The notes under the pieces are model-generated. The model made no database searches, had not been told where the DNA came from, and was given only the letters and a program-made list of their open reading frames with translations. DNA of 64,000 nt from CAZCAC01 sp964496575 (lineage in GTDB: Bacteria > Planctomycetota > UBA1135 > GCA-002686595): the NCBI GenBank assembly GCA_964496575.1, contig CAZCAC010000001.1:124001-188000 (forward strand), in the 5' to 3' direction. Positions within the stretch are counted from its first letter, which is position 1; every line of letters begins with the position of its first letter. Positions 35,136-44,198 of the stretch are shown here, piece by piece. The position numbers were made by a program, and so were the translations under genes.

Positions 35136-35563
35136 CGACTCGGGCCGCGATAGTCCACGAAGCTGTTCCGGCTCTCGTAGACCCGTATTCGGTGCAGGCG
35201 ACATCCGTGATACTCCTCTAGTCGGTGCTGAAGTCGTTCCCAGAAGACGATGGCCAGGTTCTCGGCGGTGGTGATACGTCCTCTCAGGAAGGGTACGTCG
35301 TGGTCGAGGTGCTTGTGATCGACGTGGTCGGTGATCTCCTCGCGCATCAGGCGAGCGAGCGTATTCAGGTTCACGATCATCCCCGACGCAGGCACGGTCC
35401 CTCGCACGCAGACCTCGAACTCGTAGTTGTGGCCATGTCCCCGGAGATTGTTGCAGGGGCCGTAGAGCTGCTCGTTCTCCTCCGCGGAGAGGGCCGGATC
35501 GTGCAGGCGGTGTGAGGCGGCGAATTCCTGGCGGTGGGTGAGTTCCAGTTCGTGATCGGACAT
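35132..35563 (-). CDS. queD: 6-carboxytetrahydropterin synthase / PTPS-family enzyme
   Basis: 143 aa. Zinc ligands His18 (AASHRL), His43 and His45 (GHGHNYE), catalytic Cys37 in GPCNNLRGHGH, and HKHLDHD near 82-88. The family comprises QueD and 6-pyruvoyl-tetrahydropterin synthase; the Cys-N-N-L-x-G-H-G-H spacing and the folE partner favour QueD, but no queC/queE is in the window to settle it. First gene of a two-gene operon, diverging from the DUF2203 gene across about 290 bp (35564-35854) in which I can name no promoter. Confidence 0.88.
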   Translation of the reverse strand: MSDHELELTHRQEFAASHRLHDPALSAEENEQLYGPCNNLRGHGHNYEFEVCVRGTVPASGMIVNLNTLARLMREEITDHVDHKHLDHDVPFLRGRITTAENLAIVFWERLQHRLEEYHGCRLHRIRVYESRNSFVDYRGPSR

Positions 35564-35854
35564 TGGGACGGCGACTCCGCCGGCTCCGGGAGGTCGTCGC
35601 CGGGACGGGGGCCCAGGAATCTACCGCCGAGGTGACAGTTCGACCACCTCGCCCCCGGGAAGAAGTCGTCGACGGGCCGGGAACTCGGATGCGGTCGCGC
35701 ACCGAATGCGAAAAAGCCGGAATTCTCACTTGAAAGCGCCCTTTGCCCGATCCCGACCAGGGTGCCAAAACGGAGGCAAATGACCGATTGTCGCGTAATG
35801 AGATCGGTCGTTCTCGGCTTACAGGAGTACCCCAACCCCCTGAGGTACCGAGCC

Positions 35855-36211
35855 ATGAAGAAAGCCTACGACTACCGCGCAGCCGAACGGCTGATCCCCC
35901 TCCTCCGCAACATCCAGAAAGAGATCCGCGAGCGTTCCGACGCCATCCGACGTGCCTACGTCCGGATCAAGGGGCTCGGGAACACGCGCCGGAGCGCCGA
36001 GGCCGCGTTCCGCGCCGAGATCTCCAGCCACAAGCGCGAGATCCGCCTCGCCCGCAAGGAGCTCACGCGTCTCGGTTGTCTCCTCGACGAGGCCTCTCCC
36101 CACCGGGTGCTGATCCCGGGCCACGACGGAACCCTCGACTGCGGTTTCGCCTGGGAGTTCGGTGAGACCACGGTGCAAGCCGTCGCCTCCGGAGCCGCCG
36201 ACAACACCTGA
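35855..36211 (+). CDS. DUF2203-like protein
   Basis: 118 aa from ATG 35855, with TGAGG about 10 nt upstream; the frame extends to 35762 without conserved residues. The start YDYRAAERLIPLLRNIQKEI, a helical middle, then LTRLGCLLDEASPHRVLIPG and AWEFGETTVQAV follow the DUF2203 plan (two helices, a Gly-Cys/Val-x-L-K/D turn, a closing strand with G-E). Function unknown. It is followed by two strong hairpins. Confidence 0.72.
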   Translation: MKKAYDYRAAERLIPLLRNIQKEIRERSDAIRRAYVRIKGLGNTRRSAEAAFRAEISSHKREIRLARKELTRLGCLLDEASPHRVLIPGHDGTLDCGFAWEFGETTVQAVASGAADNT

Positions 36212-36218
36212 TCGATCA

Positions 36219-36271
36219 CCCCCGGAACCGAGCGCCCGACCAAAAAGGTCGGGCCCGCTCGGTTCCGGGGG
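36219..36271 (+). terminator. Terminator hairpin after the DUF2203 gene
   Basis: About 23 pairs with a 2-nt bulge: CCCCCGGAACCGAGCG then CCCGACC, loop AAAAA, GGTCGGG, then the complementary arm ending GGTTCCGGGGG. Starts 8 nt past the stop. Confidence 0.8.
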
Positions 36272-36290
36272 GAAGCCCGGGGGGAAGTTC

Positions 36291-36334
36291 GAAGCAGAGC
36301 GCCCCGCGTCGCCAGACGCGGGGCGCTCTGCTTC
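36291..36334 (-). terminator. Terminator hairpin after the EF-hand repeat protein
   Basis: GAAGCAGAGCGCCCCGCGTC pairs perfectly over 20 bp with its complement at 36315-36334, loop GCCA. It sits 7 nt past the minus-strand stop at 36341, back to back with the DUF2203 terminator. Confidence 0.82.
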
Positions 36335-36340
36335 CGGAGA

Positions 36341-38801
36341 TCAGCTCCCGCCGTCGCGTCCCTTCTTCTTCCCCTCCTTCTGGCCCTGCTTCTCCCTGGC
36401 CCCGCCGCCCTTGCTGCTCTCACGCTCGCGATCGGCGCCGGTCTTCTTCGCTCCCGCTTCCGAGGAACCGGTCCCGCCCGCTTTCTCCTTGTCGGGGGCG
36501 CGCTCGGCCTTCTTCTCGCCGCGGACCTTCTTCACGTCCATCCCGCCCTTCGCTCGCTCGGATCGATCGGCTCCTTTCTTCTTCGCTCCCGCTTCCGAAG
36601 AACCGGTCCCGCTCGCTTTCTCCTGGTCGGGAGCGCGCTCGGCCTTCTTCTCGCCGCGGACCTTCTTCACGTCCATCCCGCCCTTCGNNNNNNNNNNNNN
36701 NNNNNNNNNNNNNNNNNNNNNNNNNNNNNNNNNNNNNNNNNNNNNNNNNNNNNNNNNNNNNNNNNNNNNNNNNNNNNNNNNNNNNNNCTCGCTCGGGTCG
36801 ATCGGCAGGCGCCGGCTCCCCGGTGCCGGAATCCTCGCCTCCGGTGCCTCGAGCACGCTGGATCAGCTCGACCCGCTTCCGCTCGTACTGCTCCCGCGTC
36901 CACTTCCCCGAACGGGAGCGGCTCTCCATCGCCTCCAGTGCTCGGGCCAGCGCTCGAGCCGCGTCCGTTCGTGCCGCCTCGTCATTCGCCGCGACCCCGA
37001 GGTCGACCCCGCGGGCGCGCAGGATCAGCTCGACCCGCTTCGCCTCGTACTGCTCCCGGGTCCAGCCCCCCGAGCGGGCGCGGCCCTCCATCGCGTCGAG
37101 TGCGCGCACCAGGGCCAGGGCGGCCTCACTCCGCGGGTCGGCGGGGGGCGGCGGCTCGGCGCTCTTCGCCTCCTGGGTGGCGCGGGCGCGGAGGATCAGG
37201 TCGACCCGCTCCCGCTCGTACTGCTCGCGAGTCCAGCGGCCCGAGCGGGCGCGGGCGTCGAGGGCGTCGAGGGCCCGCCCCAGCGCCGCGGCCGCCCGGC
37301 TCCGGGCCCCGGCTGCATCGGCGCTGCCTGCCTCCACGCCGAGCTTCACGCCGCGGGCGCGAACGATCAGGTCGATCCGCTCCCGCTGGTACATCTCATC
37401 GCTCCAGCCGCCCGTCTGGGCGCGACTGGCCAGCGCGTCCAGGGCCCGGCACAGGGCCACGGCGGCCTGATTCCGGTCGGTGGGTTCGGCGGGCCTCGCA
37501 GGGGCCTTCTCTCCGCCATCCGGGCCCTTCGCGGGGGTCTGCGAGGCGCGGGCGCGCAGGATCAGGTCGATCCGCTCCCGCTCGAACTGCTCACGGGACC
37601 AGTCGCTCGAGCGGGCTCGAGCCTCCATCGCCTCGAGGGAGCGGATCAGGGCCCGAGCCGCCCGGGAGCGCGCCTCCGCGCCCTTCGGGTCGCCCTCCTT
37701 CGCCGCCGGGATCGCCCGGGCCCGGAGGATCAGGTCGAGGCGCTCCTGCTCGTACTGTTCCCGACTCCAGTTCCCGGTGCGGGCCCGGCTCTCCAGGGCG
37801 TCGAGGGCCCGGGCCAGGGCGCGGGCGAGCTCGGTGGGCTCCTCGGGGCTCGCAGGGGGCTGCTTCCCTCCGGATTCGGGGGGGGCTTCATCCGCCGTGG
37901 CCCGGGCGCGCAGGATCAGCTCCTGGCGTCGCGTCTCGTACTGCTCCCGGTTCCAGCCGCCCGATCGAGCGCGGCTCTCCATCGCGTCCAGGGCTCGCGC
38001 CAGGGCCAGAGCGGCGGCGTTCGCCTCGTCCGCGCTCGCTCCGGGCCGCTTCATCGCCCGGGCGCGGAGGATCAGGTCGAAGCGCGCACGCTCGAACTGC
38101 TCCCGGGTCCACTGGCCGGTCCGGGCCCGGTTCTCCAGGGCGTCCAGCGCCCGCACCAGGCTCAGCGCGGCCGCCGCGCGTCGCTCCGAGTCGGTCGCGG
38201 GGGTCCCCTTCTCGTCCCCGGCCCCCCGCAGGGACGCCTGAGCCCGAGCCACTCGGGCCCGGGTGGCGGCCTGGACGTCGCCTTTCCCCGACACCTCGGG
38301 GACCTTCTCGGCCGGCTTCGACTTCCGGGCCTCCTTCTGCCGCGCCTCGAGCGCGGCCCGAGCCCGCCGGTACTTCTCCTCGGAGGTCTCGCCGGTACGG
38401 TTCCCGCGGAGCTCCTCGAGCTCCTTCTCGCGCGCCCGGCGCTTCTCCTCCTGGGTCTCGCGCGTCTTGCGCAGGGCGGCGATGCGCTTCGCCTCGGTGT
38501 CCAGCTCGGTCCCCGGCCGCTGGCCCGCGTTGATCATCAGCTGGCGGTAGTAGAGCAGGAACTCGTCCCGCGAGAGCGCCTTGTCCCGGTCGTGATCCCA
38601 GGTCCGGAGGACGGATCCGGGGATGCCGGTCCGCGTGATCTCGCCCGCGTCGAGGTTCCCGTCGCGGTTCCGGTCGGCGGCGGCGAAGGTCCGCTCGGCC
38701 CGACGCAGGGGGGTGTCCTGGGTCTGGCGCTCCTGGGCCAGGGCTCCGGAGCAGAGGAACAGGCCGAGGGAGAGGATCGTGAGGGCTCGCAGCTGTCGCA
38801 T
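36341..38801 (-). CDS. EF-hand protein with eight SHOCT-like repeats and Lys-rich tandem tail, broken by assembly gap
   Basis: ATG 38801, with GGAGG about 8 nt upstream. Signal peptide MRQLRALTILSLGLFLCSG then ALAQ. EF-hand pair: loop D43-R-N-R-D-G-N-L-D-A-G-E54 is canonical; loop D69-H-D-R-D-K-A-L-S-R-D-E80 has Lys in place of Gly. A charged helical region (100-200) is followed by eight repeats of about 55-65 residues between 212 and 652, each of the form R-ALDAMESRARSG-x-WTREQYERER-x-ELILRARA. After residue 671 comes the 100-N gap, then two copies of a 45-residue Lys/Glu-rich unit (KGGMDVKKVRGEKKAERAP...) and a basic tail. The frame changes across the Ns, so the gap length is a placeholder. 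The ends join as one reading frame at DNA-repeat level. Function unknown. Confidence 0.75.
36427..36687. repeat. 135-bp tandem repeat array, truncated by gap
   Basis: Two near-identical 135-bp units, in phase with the coding frame (45 codons). The sequence right of the gap (CTCGCTCGGGTCGATCGG) matches the unit boundary, so further units were probably collapsed by the assembler. Confidence 0.85.
36688..36787. other. Assembly gap (100 N)
   Basis: Exactly 100 Ns inside the tandem-repeat tail of the EF-hand protein gene. A length not compatible with the reading frame shows that it is a fixed-size placeholder. Confidence 0.98.
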
Positions 38802-39038
38802 GATTACGGACCTCCAGGGGGGCGATCGGGGATGGGTTTCGAATACCTCGGGACGAGGTGATCACCCTAGGGGACGATCGAGCCCGCGAACACGCCCACC
38901 ACGGTGAAAGATCCGTGCCCGCCCGCACCGGTGAGGGTGCCCGGGAAAGGCAAAAGCCCCGTGCCGATTGAAGCGGGCCCGGGAGACGAGTACAAAACCA
39001 CCCCCTGCAGATATCCCAGATTCGAGAGCGAGCTTCCC

Positions 39039-39992
39039 TTGAAATCACCCCCCCTCCAGCAAGTGGCGACCCGCGACGCGTACGGCGAGGCGCTGGTCGA
39101 GCTGGGCCGCACCCACTCCGAGGTCGTCGTGCTCGACGCCGACCTCTCCGGGTCGACCCGCACCAAGAAGTTCGCCCAGGCCTTCCCCGAGCGCTTCTTC
39201 AACATGGGCGTCGCCGAGGCGAACATGATGGGCACCGCGGCCGGCCTGGCGGCGATGGGCAAGGTCGTCTTCGCCAGCTCCTTCGCGATGTTCGCGGCGG
39301 GCAAGCCGTGGGAGCAGATCCGGCAGTCGATCTGCGTCCCGAAGCTCTCCGTGAAGATCTGCGCGACCCACGCCGGCCTGACCGTCGGCGAGGACGGCAA
39401 ATCACACCAGATGCTCGAGGATCTCGCCTTGATGCGGGTCCTGCCGAACATGACGGTGATCGTGCCGGCGGACGCCACCGAGGCGAGGCTCGCCGTGCAG
39501 GCCGCCGCCGAGCACGATGGGCCGGTCTACGTGCGACTCTCGCGAGCCAAGACCCCGGTGGTCTTCGACGAGGGATACCGCTTCGAGATCGGCAAGGGCG
39601 CGCAGCTCCGCGACGGCAAGGACCTGGCGATCATCGCCTGCGGTGTGGAGCTGGCCGCCGCCACCGAGGCGGCGGGGACCCTCGCCGCCGAGGGGATCGA
39701 GGCGCGAGTGATCAACATGCCCACCGTCGATCCGATCGACGAGGAGCTGGTGACGGCCGCCGCCCGGGACTGCGGAGCGGTCCTGACCGCGGAGGAGCAC
39801 CAGGTGGTCGGCGGGCTCGGCGCGGCGGTCTGCGCCTGCCTGGCGCGCACGGTGCCGGTCCCCGTCGAGGTGGTCGGTGTCGCGGGCACGTTTGGCGAGA
39901 GCGGCACGCCGGCGGAGCTCCTGGCCAAGTACGGGCTGGACGCTGCCGGGATCGTCGATCGAGCCCGTGAGCTCTTGAAGAGGAAGGTCTGA
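39039..39992 (+). CDS. Transketolase, C-terminal subunit
   Basis: 317 aa with TTG 39039 as the chosen start (KSPPLQQVATRDAYGEAL); no ATG lies close and the upstream part (MKDPCPPAPVRVPGKG) is not conserved. It contains the pyrimidine-binding and C-terminal transketolase domains: VVLDADLSGSTRTKKF, FFNMGVAEANMMGTAAGLA with the catalytic Glu, THAGLTVGEDGKSHQ, and GGLGAAVCACLA. Works with the N-terminal subunit, encoded next, in the non-oxidative pentose phosphate pathway or a related two-carbon transfer. Gene order is reversed relative to the usual N-then-C order. The upstream 237 bp hold no gene. Confidence 0.92.
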   Translation: MKSPPLQQVATRDAYGEALVELGRTHSEVVVLDADLSGSTRTKKFAQAFPERFFNMGVAEANMMGTAAGLAAMGKVVFASSFAMFAAGKPWEQIRQSICVPKLSVKICATHAGLTVGEDGKSHQMLEDLALMRVLPNMTVIVPADATEARLAVQAAAEHDGPVYVRLSRAKTPVVFDEGYRFEIGKGAQLRDGKDLAIIACGVELAAATEAAGTLAAEGIEARVINMPTVDPIDEELVTAAARDCGAVLTAEEHQVVGGLGAAVCACLARTVPVPVEVVGVAGTFGESGTPAELLAKYGLDAAGIVDRARELLKRKV

Positions 39993-39995
39993 ATC

Positions 39996-40826
39996 GTGGC
40001 GCTCACCCCCGAACGAATTGCGGAGATCGAGGCGATCGCCCGTCAGATGCGGGTCGACATCGTCGAGATGGTCAATGCGGCGGCTTGCGGTCACCCGGGT
40101 GGCCCGCTCGGCATGGCGGACTTCATGGCCACGCTCTGGCTCGAGCATGTCGACATCACCCCGGAGAACCTGCACGATCCCGCCCGTGACCGGTTCGTGC
40201 TCAGCAACGGGCACACCTGCGCGGGCCTCTACTCGGTTCTCTCGCACCGGGGGATCATCCCCCGCGAGATGCTGAAGACCTTCCGAAAGCTCGGCTCCCC
40301 GCTACAGGGACACCCCCACCGCACCCCCGACCTGGGGATCGACATGTGCTCGGGGAGCCTCGGCACCGGTCTGTCGGCTGCGCAGGGGATGGCCCTGGCA
40401 GCGAAGCTCAACGGCTGGAACAACCGGGTCTGGGCCACCACTTCCGACGGCGAGTGCCAGGAGGGGCAGGTCTGGGAGATGGCCACCAGCGCGGTGCACT
40501 ACTCGCTCGATCGTCTGACCGTCCTGGTCGACTTCAACAACATTCAGATCGACGGCGAGATGCGCAAGGTGATGAACGTGCGTGACCTGCGGGCGAAGTT
40601 CGAGGCTTTCGGGTGGCAGGCCATCGAGGTCGACGGACACGACGTCGCCGCGATCGATGCCGCCCTCTGCGCCGCCGAGGAGGTCACCGACCGCCCCAGC
40701 GCACTGATCTGCCGCACCACCATCGGCCGGGGCGTCTCCTTCATGGAGGGACAGGCCTCGTGGCACGGCGTCGCCCCCGACGACGAGCAGACCAGGGCGG
40801 CCATCGCCGAGCTCACCGGGGCGTGA
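39996..40826 (+). CDS. Transketolase, N-terminal (TPP-binding) subunit
   Basis: 276 aa, GTG start 3 nt after the previous stop, with GAGGAAGG upstream. Thiamine-diphosphate-binding domain: GHPGGPLGMADFMATLW, LSNGHTCAGLYSVL, GSLGTGLSAAQGMAL, and the TPP motif SDGECQEGQVWE...FNNIQIDG. Binds the diphosphate of the cofactor and must pair with the C-terminal subunit to be active. Confidence 0.94.
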   Translation: MALTPERIAEIEAIARQMRVDIVEMVNAAACGHPGGPLGMADFMATLWLEHVDITPENLHDPARDRFVLSNGHTCAGLYSVLSHRGIIPREMLKTFRKLGSPLQGHPHRTPDLGIDMCSGSLGTGLSAAQGMALAAKLNGWNNRVWATTSDGECQEGQVWEMATSAVHYSLDRLTVLVDFNNIQIDGEMRKVMNVRDLRAKFEAFGWQAIEVDGHDVAAIDAALCAAEEVTDRPSALICRTTIGRGVSFMEGQASWHGVAPDDEQTRAAIAELTGA

Positions 40827-40905
40827 ACATCCCCTCGAGTCGCTGAAACCGCCGTCCCGCCGGCGCGTTGGTTAGGATGGAGGCGGCCCCGCCGCCCCCG
40901 CCCCC

Positions 40906-42342
40906 ATGAACGACCACGAACACGAGCCCCCCGACGGCGCCCCCCGTCATCCGGACAGGGTCTCTCATCCCCCCCACGCGTACGGACCGGTCCACCGCTC
41001 GGGGGCCCGCCGTTATCGCCGGGACACGAGCAGCGCCTGGATGGGCAACGTGATCTTCTTCGCCGGCTCGGTGTTCGGCATGGGGCTGATACTCTTGATC
41101 CTCTACCTCTGGCCGCCGCCGGAGGATCCCGACGTCGCTCACTACCGGGAGGTGCGGGACTTCGTCCAGGGGAACTTCGTCGAGGACGTCGACCGCGGCA
41201 CGCTGCTGCAGAGCGCGCTCCGGGGCATGCTGGACGAGCTCGACGACTACTCCTCGTACTTCGTCGAGGGGGAGACGGTCCAGGTCCAGAGGGAGACCAG
41301 CGGTCACTTCGTCGGGATCGGAGTCGTCTTCCGGAACGGCGAGGAGCCCGGCGACCACGGCCGAGTGCTCTTTCCCATCTCCGATTCGCCGGCGGCCGAG
41401 GCGGGGATACGGGTCGGGGATCAGATCATCTCCATCGACGGACAGAGCATCGAGGGTCTGTCGGACGAGAAGTTCGAGGAGCTTCTGCAGGGGGAAGTGG
41501 GAAGCGTCGCGCGTCTCCAGGTCCGCGGTCGTGACGGGGACCTGCGCGACCACGAGGTCACCCGGCGGGACATGGTCGACCCCTCGGTGCGCCGCATCGA
41601 GATCATCGACCAGGCCCGCAAGATCGGGTACCTCGCGATCCACTCCTTCAGCAACGAAACCGCCTGGGAGTTCGACCAGGCCTTCGAGGCGTTGCAGGCC
41701 AGGGGAATGCGCGGACTGGTGATCGATCTCCGCGGCAATCAAGGTGGAGTACTATCAGCAGCAGTCGCGATTGCCCGGCGCTTCGTCGCGCAAGGCATGA
41801 TCACCTCGACCGAGGGCCGCGGCTCGCCCGTCTCCGAAGAGGCCGATCCGGAGGATGCCCACTACATCGGGTTCCCGCTGGTGCTGCTGGTCGATCACTG
41901 GTCGGCGAGCTCCAGCGAGGTCCTGGCCGGCGCCCTGCAGGATCACCGCGCGGCGGTTCTGATCGGAATGCCGACCTGGGGCAAGGGCATGGTCCAGACG
42001 ATCAGCCGCTACCCCGCGCACGACGCGATCGCGAAGGTCACCAGCTCCTACTTCTACACCCCCGCGCACCGCAACCTGGAACGCTTCGTCGGGGGGAAGA
42101 GCGACCACGGCCTGGAGCCGGACATCGAGATCGAGCTCGAGGACGACGAAGTCCGGGCGATCTACCGGTACGTCAAGGCGATCCCGCCCCCCGTCGAAGC
42201 ACTCGGGGCCCTGCGCGCGTGGGAGGAGGCGGAAGGTATCGAGCTGATCACCGACCGCCCTCCCGACCCTCACCTCGACGCGGCGATCGCGCTCTTCTCC
42301 GGGCGCAACCCCCTCGTCGAAGAGGAGCAGGAACCGGAGTGA
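40906..42342 (+). CDS. S41-family C-terminal processing peptidase
   Basis: 478 aa. A 45-residue His/Pro-rich cytoplasmic tail, one membrane helix (VIFFAGSVFGMGLILLILYL), then a PDZ domain (ISDSPAAEAGIRVGDQII, then SIDG) and the S41 catalytic domain with GLVIDLRGNQGGVLSAAVAI, the Ser nucleophile in VDHWSASSSEVLAGAL and the Lys in GMPTWGKGMVQ. It cleaves misfolded or signal-bearing envelope proteins from their C-terminal side. The stop overlaps tsaD. Confidence 0.94.
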   Translation: MNDHEHEPPDGAPRHPDRVSHPPHAYGPVHRSGARRYRRDTSSAWMGNVIFFAGSVFGMGLILLILYLWPPPEDPDVAHYREVRDFVQGNFVEDVDRGTLLQSALRGMLDELDDYSSYFVEGETVQVQRETSGHFVGIGVVFRNGEEPGDHGRVLFPISDSPAAEAGIRVGDQIISIDGQSIEGLSDEKFEELLQGEVGSVARLQVRGRDGDLRDHEVTRRDMVDPSVRRIEIIDQARKIGYLAIHSFSNETAWEFDQAFEALQARGMRGLVIDLRGNQGGVLSAAVAIARRFVAQGMITSTEGRGSPVSEEADPEDAHYIGFPLVLLVDHWSASSSEVLAGALQDHRAAVLIGMPTWGKGMVQTISRYPAHDAIAKVTSSYFYTPAHRNLERFVGGKSDHGLEPDIEIELEDDEVRAIYRYVKAIPPPVEALGALRAWEEAEGIELITDRPPDPHLDAAIALFSGRNPLVEEEQEPE

Positions 42343-43355
42343 GTGCCCTGATCCTGGGCATCGAGTCGTCCTGTGACGAGACGGCGGCGGCCCTGGTTCG
42401 AGACGGCCGGGAGGTCGTGTCCTCGGTGGTTCACAGCCAGATCGAGGAGCACGCCGTCTACGGCGGCGTGGTGCCGGAGATCGCCGGCCGCTCCCACCTG
42501 CGCAAGATCCTGCCGGTGGTCGACTGCGCGCTGGAAGAGGCCCGGCTCACCCTCGACGACGTCGACGCGATCGCCGTCACCCACCGACCGGGGCTGATCG
42601 GCTCGCTCCTGGTCGGAGTCTCCATGGCCAAGGGGCTCGCGTTCACGCGAGGCCTCCCGCTGGTGCCGGTCGATCACATCGAAGGACACGTCTTCGCCGC
42701 CGCGATGGAATGCCCGGAGCCGCCCTTCCCCTGCGTAGCGCTGGTCGTCTCGGGAGGACACACCGCGCTCTACCGCGCCGATTCCCCGCTGGAGATCGAG
42801 CACCTCGCCGGGACGCTCGACGACGCCGCCGGCGAGGCCTTCGACAAGGTCGCCTGGCTCCTGGGGCTGGGCTATCCAGGGGGACCGGCGATCAGCGCGC
42901 TCGCCCGGGACGGTGATCCGCGCGCCGTCCGGTTTCCACGCTACCGCTCGAAGGACGGCCAGCTCGGCTTCTCCTTCAGCGGCCTCAAGACCGCGGTGCT
43001 CTACCACCTCCGCGGGGGCGACGCGCTGGCCCCGACTCCCCCACCGGAGCGAATCGAGGCTCGCGCGGACGTGGCCGCCTCGTTCGAGGCCGCCGTCGTC
43101 GACGCGCTGGTCGATCAGTCGCTGAGAGCCTGCCGCCAGGCTGACCTCACCCGGGTCCTGGTCGGCGGAGGGGTCGCGTGCAACGGACGCCTGCGGGAGG
43201 AGCTGAAGCGCCGGGCGGCGGAGGAGGGGATCGAGGCGACCTTCCCCAGCCCCCCCTTCTGCACCGACAACGCGGTGATGATCGCCGGGCTGGGGGCGAG
43301 GCTCCTCGAGGCGGGGCGCACGGCGGACTGGACTCTGGACGCCCGGGCCCGGTAG
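42339..43355 (+). CDS. tsaD: tRNA N6-threonylcarbamoyladenosine synthase, TsaD
   Basis: 338 aa from GTG 42339 (GTGA overlap with the protease stop; AGGAG upstream). Signature LILGIESSCDETAAALV, HIEGHVFAA with the two metal-binding His, VSGGHTALY, GEAFDKVAWLLGLGYPGGPA and GGVACNGRLR. Transfers the threonylcarbamoyl group to A37 of ANN-decoding tRNAs. The start was set by the conserved N-terminus; the longer frame upstream is inside the protease gene. Confidence 0.97.
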   Translation: MSALILGIESSCDETAAALVRDGREVVSSVVHSQIEEHAVYGGVVPEIAGRSHLRKILPVVDCALEEARLTLDDVDAIAVTHRPGLIGSLLVGVSMAKGLAFTRGLPLVPVDHIEGHVFAAAMECPEPPFPCVALVVSGGHTALYRADSPLEIEHLAGTLDDAAGEAFDKVAWLLGLGYPGGPAISALARDGDPRAVRFPRYRSKDGQLGFSFSGLKTAVLYHLRGGDALAPTPPPERIEARADVAASFEAAVVDALVDQSLRACRQADLTRVLVGGGVACNGRLREELKRRAAEEGIEATFPSPPFCTDNAVMIAGLGARLLEAGRTADWTLDARAR

Positions 43356-43430
43356 AGGCGCGACCTTTTCGGTCCCGGAGGCACCCTCGCCGGCGGCAAC
43401 GGGAGAGGAGTTCGCTAGAATCCGAGCGCC

Positions 43431-44198
43431 TTGAGCACCGACGAGCTGAAAGAACTCCTGGAAGCGCTCCGCGATCGACGGCTGACGATCGAGGAGGCGG
43501 TGCGTCGGCTCAGCGCCCCGCCGGTCCGGAACATCGGCCACAGCCGGATCGACACCCACCGCGAGCTGCGCTGCGGGCTCCCCGAGGTGGTCTACGGGGC
43601 GGGCAAGAGTCCCGTCGAGCTGGTCGAGATCGCCCGGACGATCCTCGGCGACCACACGCGGCTCCTGATCACCCGCTGCACCGCGGAGGGGGTCGCCGCC
43701 CTCTCGGAGGCCGTGCCCGCGGCGCGACACCACGAGCGCAGCGCCGCCGTCACCGTCGGCCTCCCCGAGCGCGAGAGCGGTGAGGGGCTGGTCCTCGTGG
43801 TCAGCGCCGGTACCTCCGACGGCGGCGTGGCCGAGGAGGCCGCGATCACCGCGCGGATGCTCGGCAGCCGCGTGGAAGAGGTCAACGACGTCGGCGTGGC
43901 CGGTCTCCACCGGCTGCTGGAATCGGCGGAGCGCCTGCGCGCCGCGCGGGTCCTGGTGGTGGTCGCCGGAATGGAAGGCGCGCTGCCCAGCGTGGTCGGT
44001 GGGCTCGTCGACCAACCGGTGATCGCCGTACCGACCTCGGTGGGCTACGGAGCCTCGTTCGGCGGTCTCGCCGCGCTGCTGGCGATGCTCAACTCCTGCG
44101 CGGCGGGCATCTCGGTGGTCAACATCGACAACGGGTTCGGCGCCGGCTATCAGGCCGCCCTGATCAACCGCGAGAAGAAGGTCCTCACGGATGAGTGA
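43431..44198 (+). CDS. larB: LarB, nickel-pincer cofactor biosynthesis carboxylase
   Basis: 255 aa, TTG start at 43431. The N-terminal helical part LKELLEALRDRRLTIEEAVR is followed by the PurE-like domain: VVYGAGKSPVELVEIA, SAGTSDGGVAEEAAITARML, VVVAGMEGALPSVVGGLVD, VPTSVGYGASFGGLAALLAML. LarB carboxylates and hydrolyses nicotinic acid adenine dinucleotide in synthesis of the nickel cofactor of lactate racemase-type enzymes. No larC, larE or larA is in the window. Ends 8 bases inside carA. Confidence 0.93.
   Translation: MSTDELKELLEALRDRRLTIEEAVRRLSAPPVRNIGHSRIDTHRELRCGLPEVVYGAGKSPVELVEIARTILGDHTRLLITRCTAEGVAALSEAVPAARHHERSAAVTVGLPERESGEGLVLVVSAGTSDGGVAEEAAITARMLGSRVEEVNDVGVAGLHRLLESAERLRAARVLVVVAGMEGALPSVVGGLVDQPVIAVPTSVGYGASFGGLAALLAMLNSCAAGISVVNIDNGFGAGYQAALINREKKVLTDE

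Noticed and set aside
36162..38861. 899-codon plus-strand frame spanning the N gap
   Set aside because: Antisense of the EF-hand repeat protein; Ala/Gly/Pro/Leu-rich without motifs, and continuous only because Ns contain no stops.
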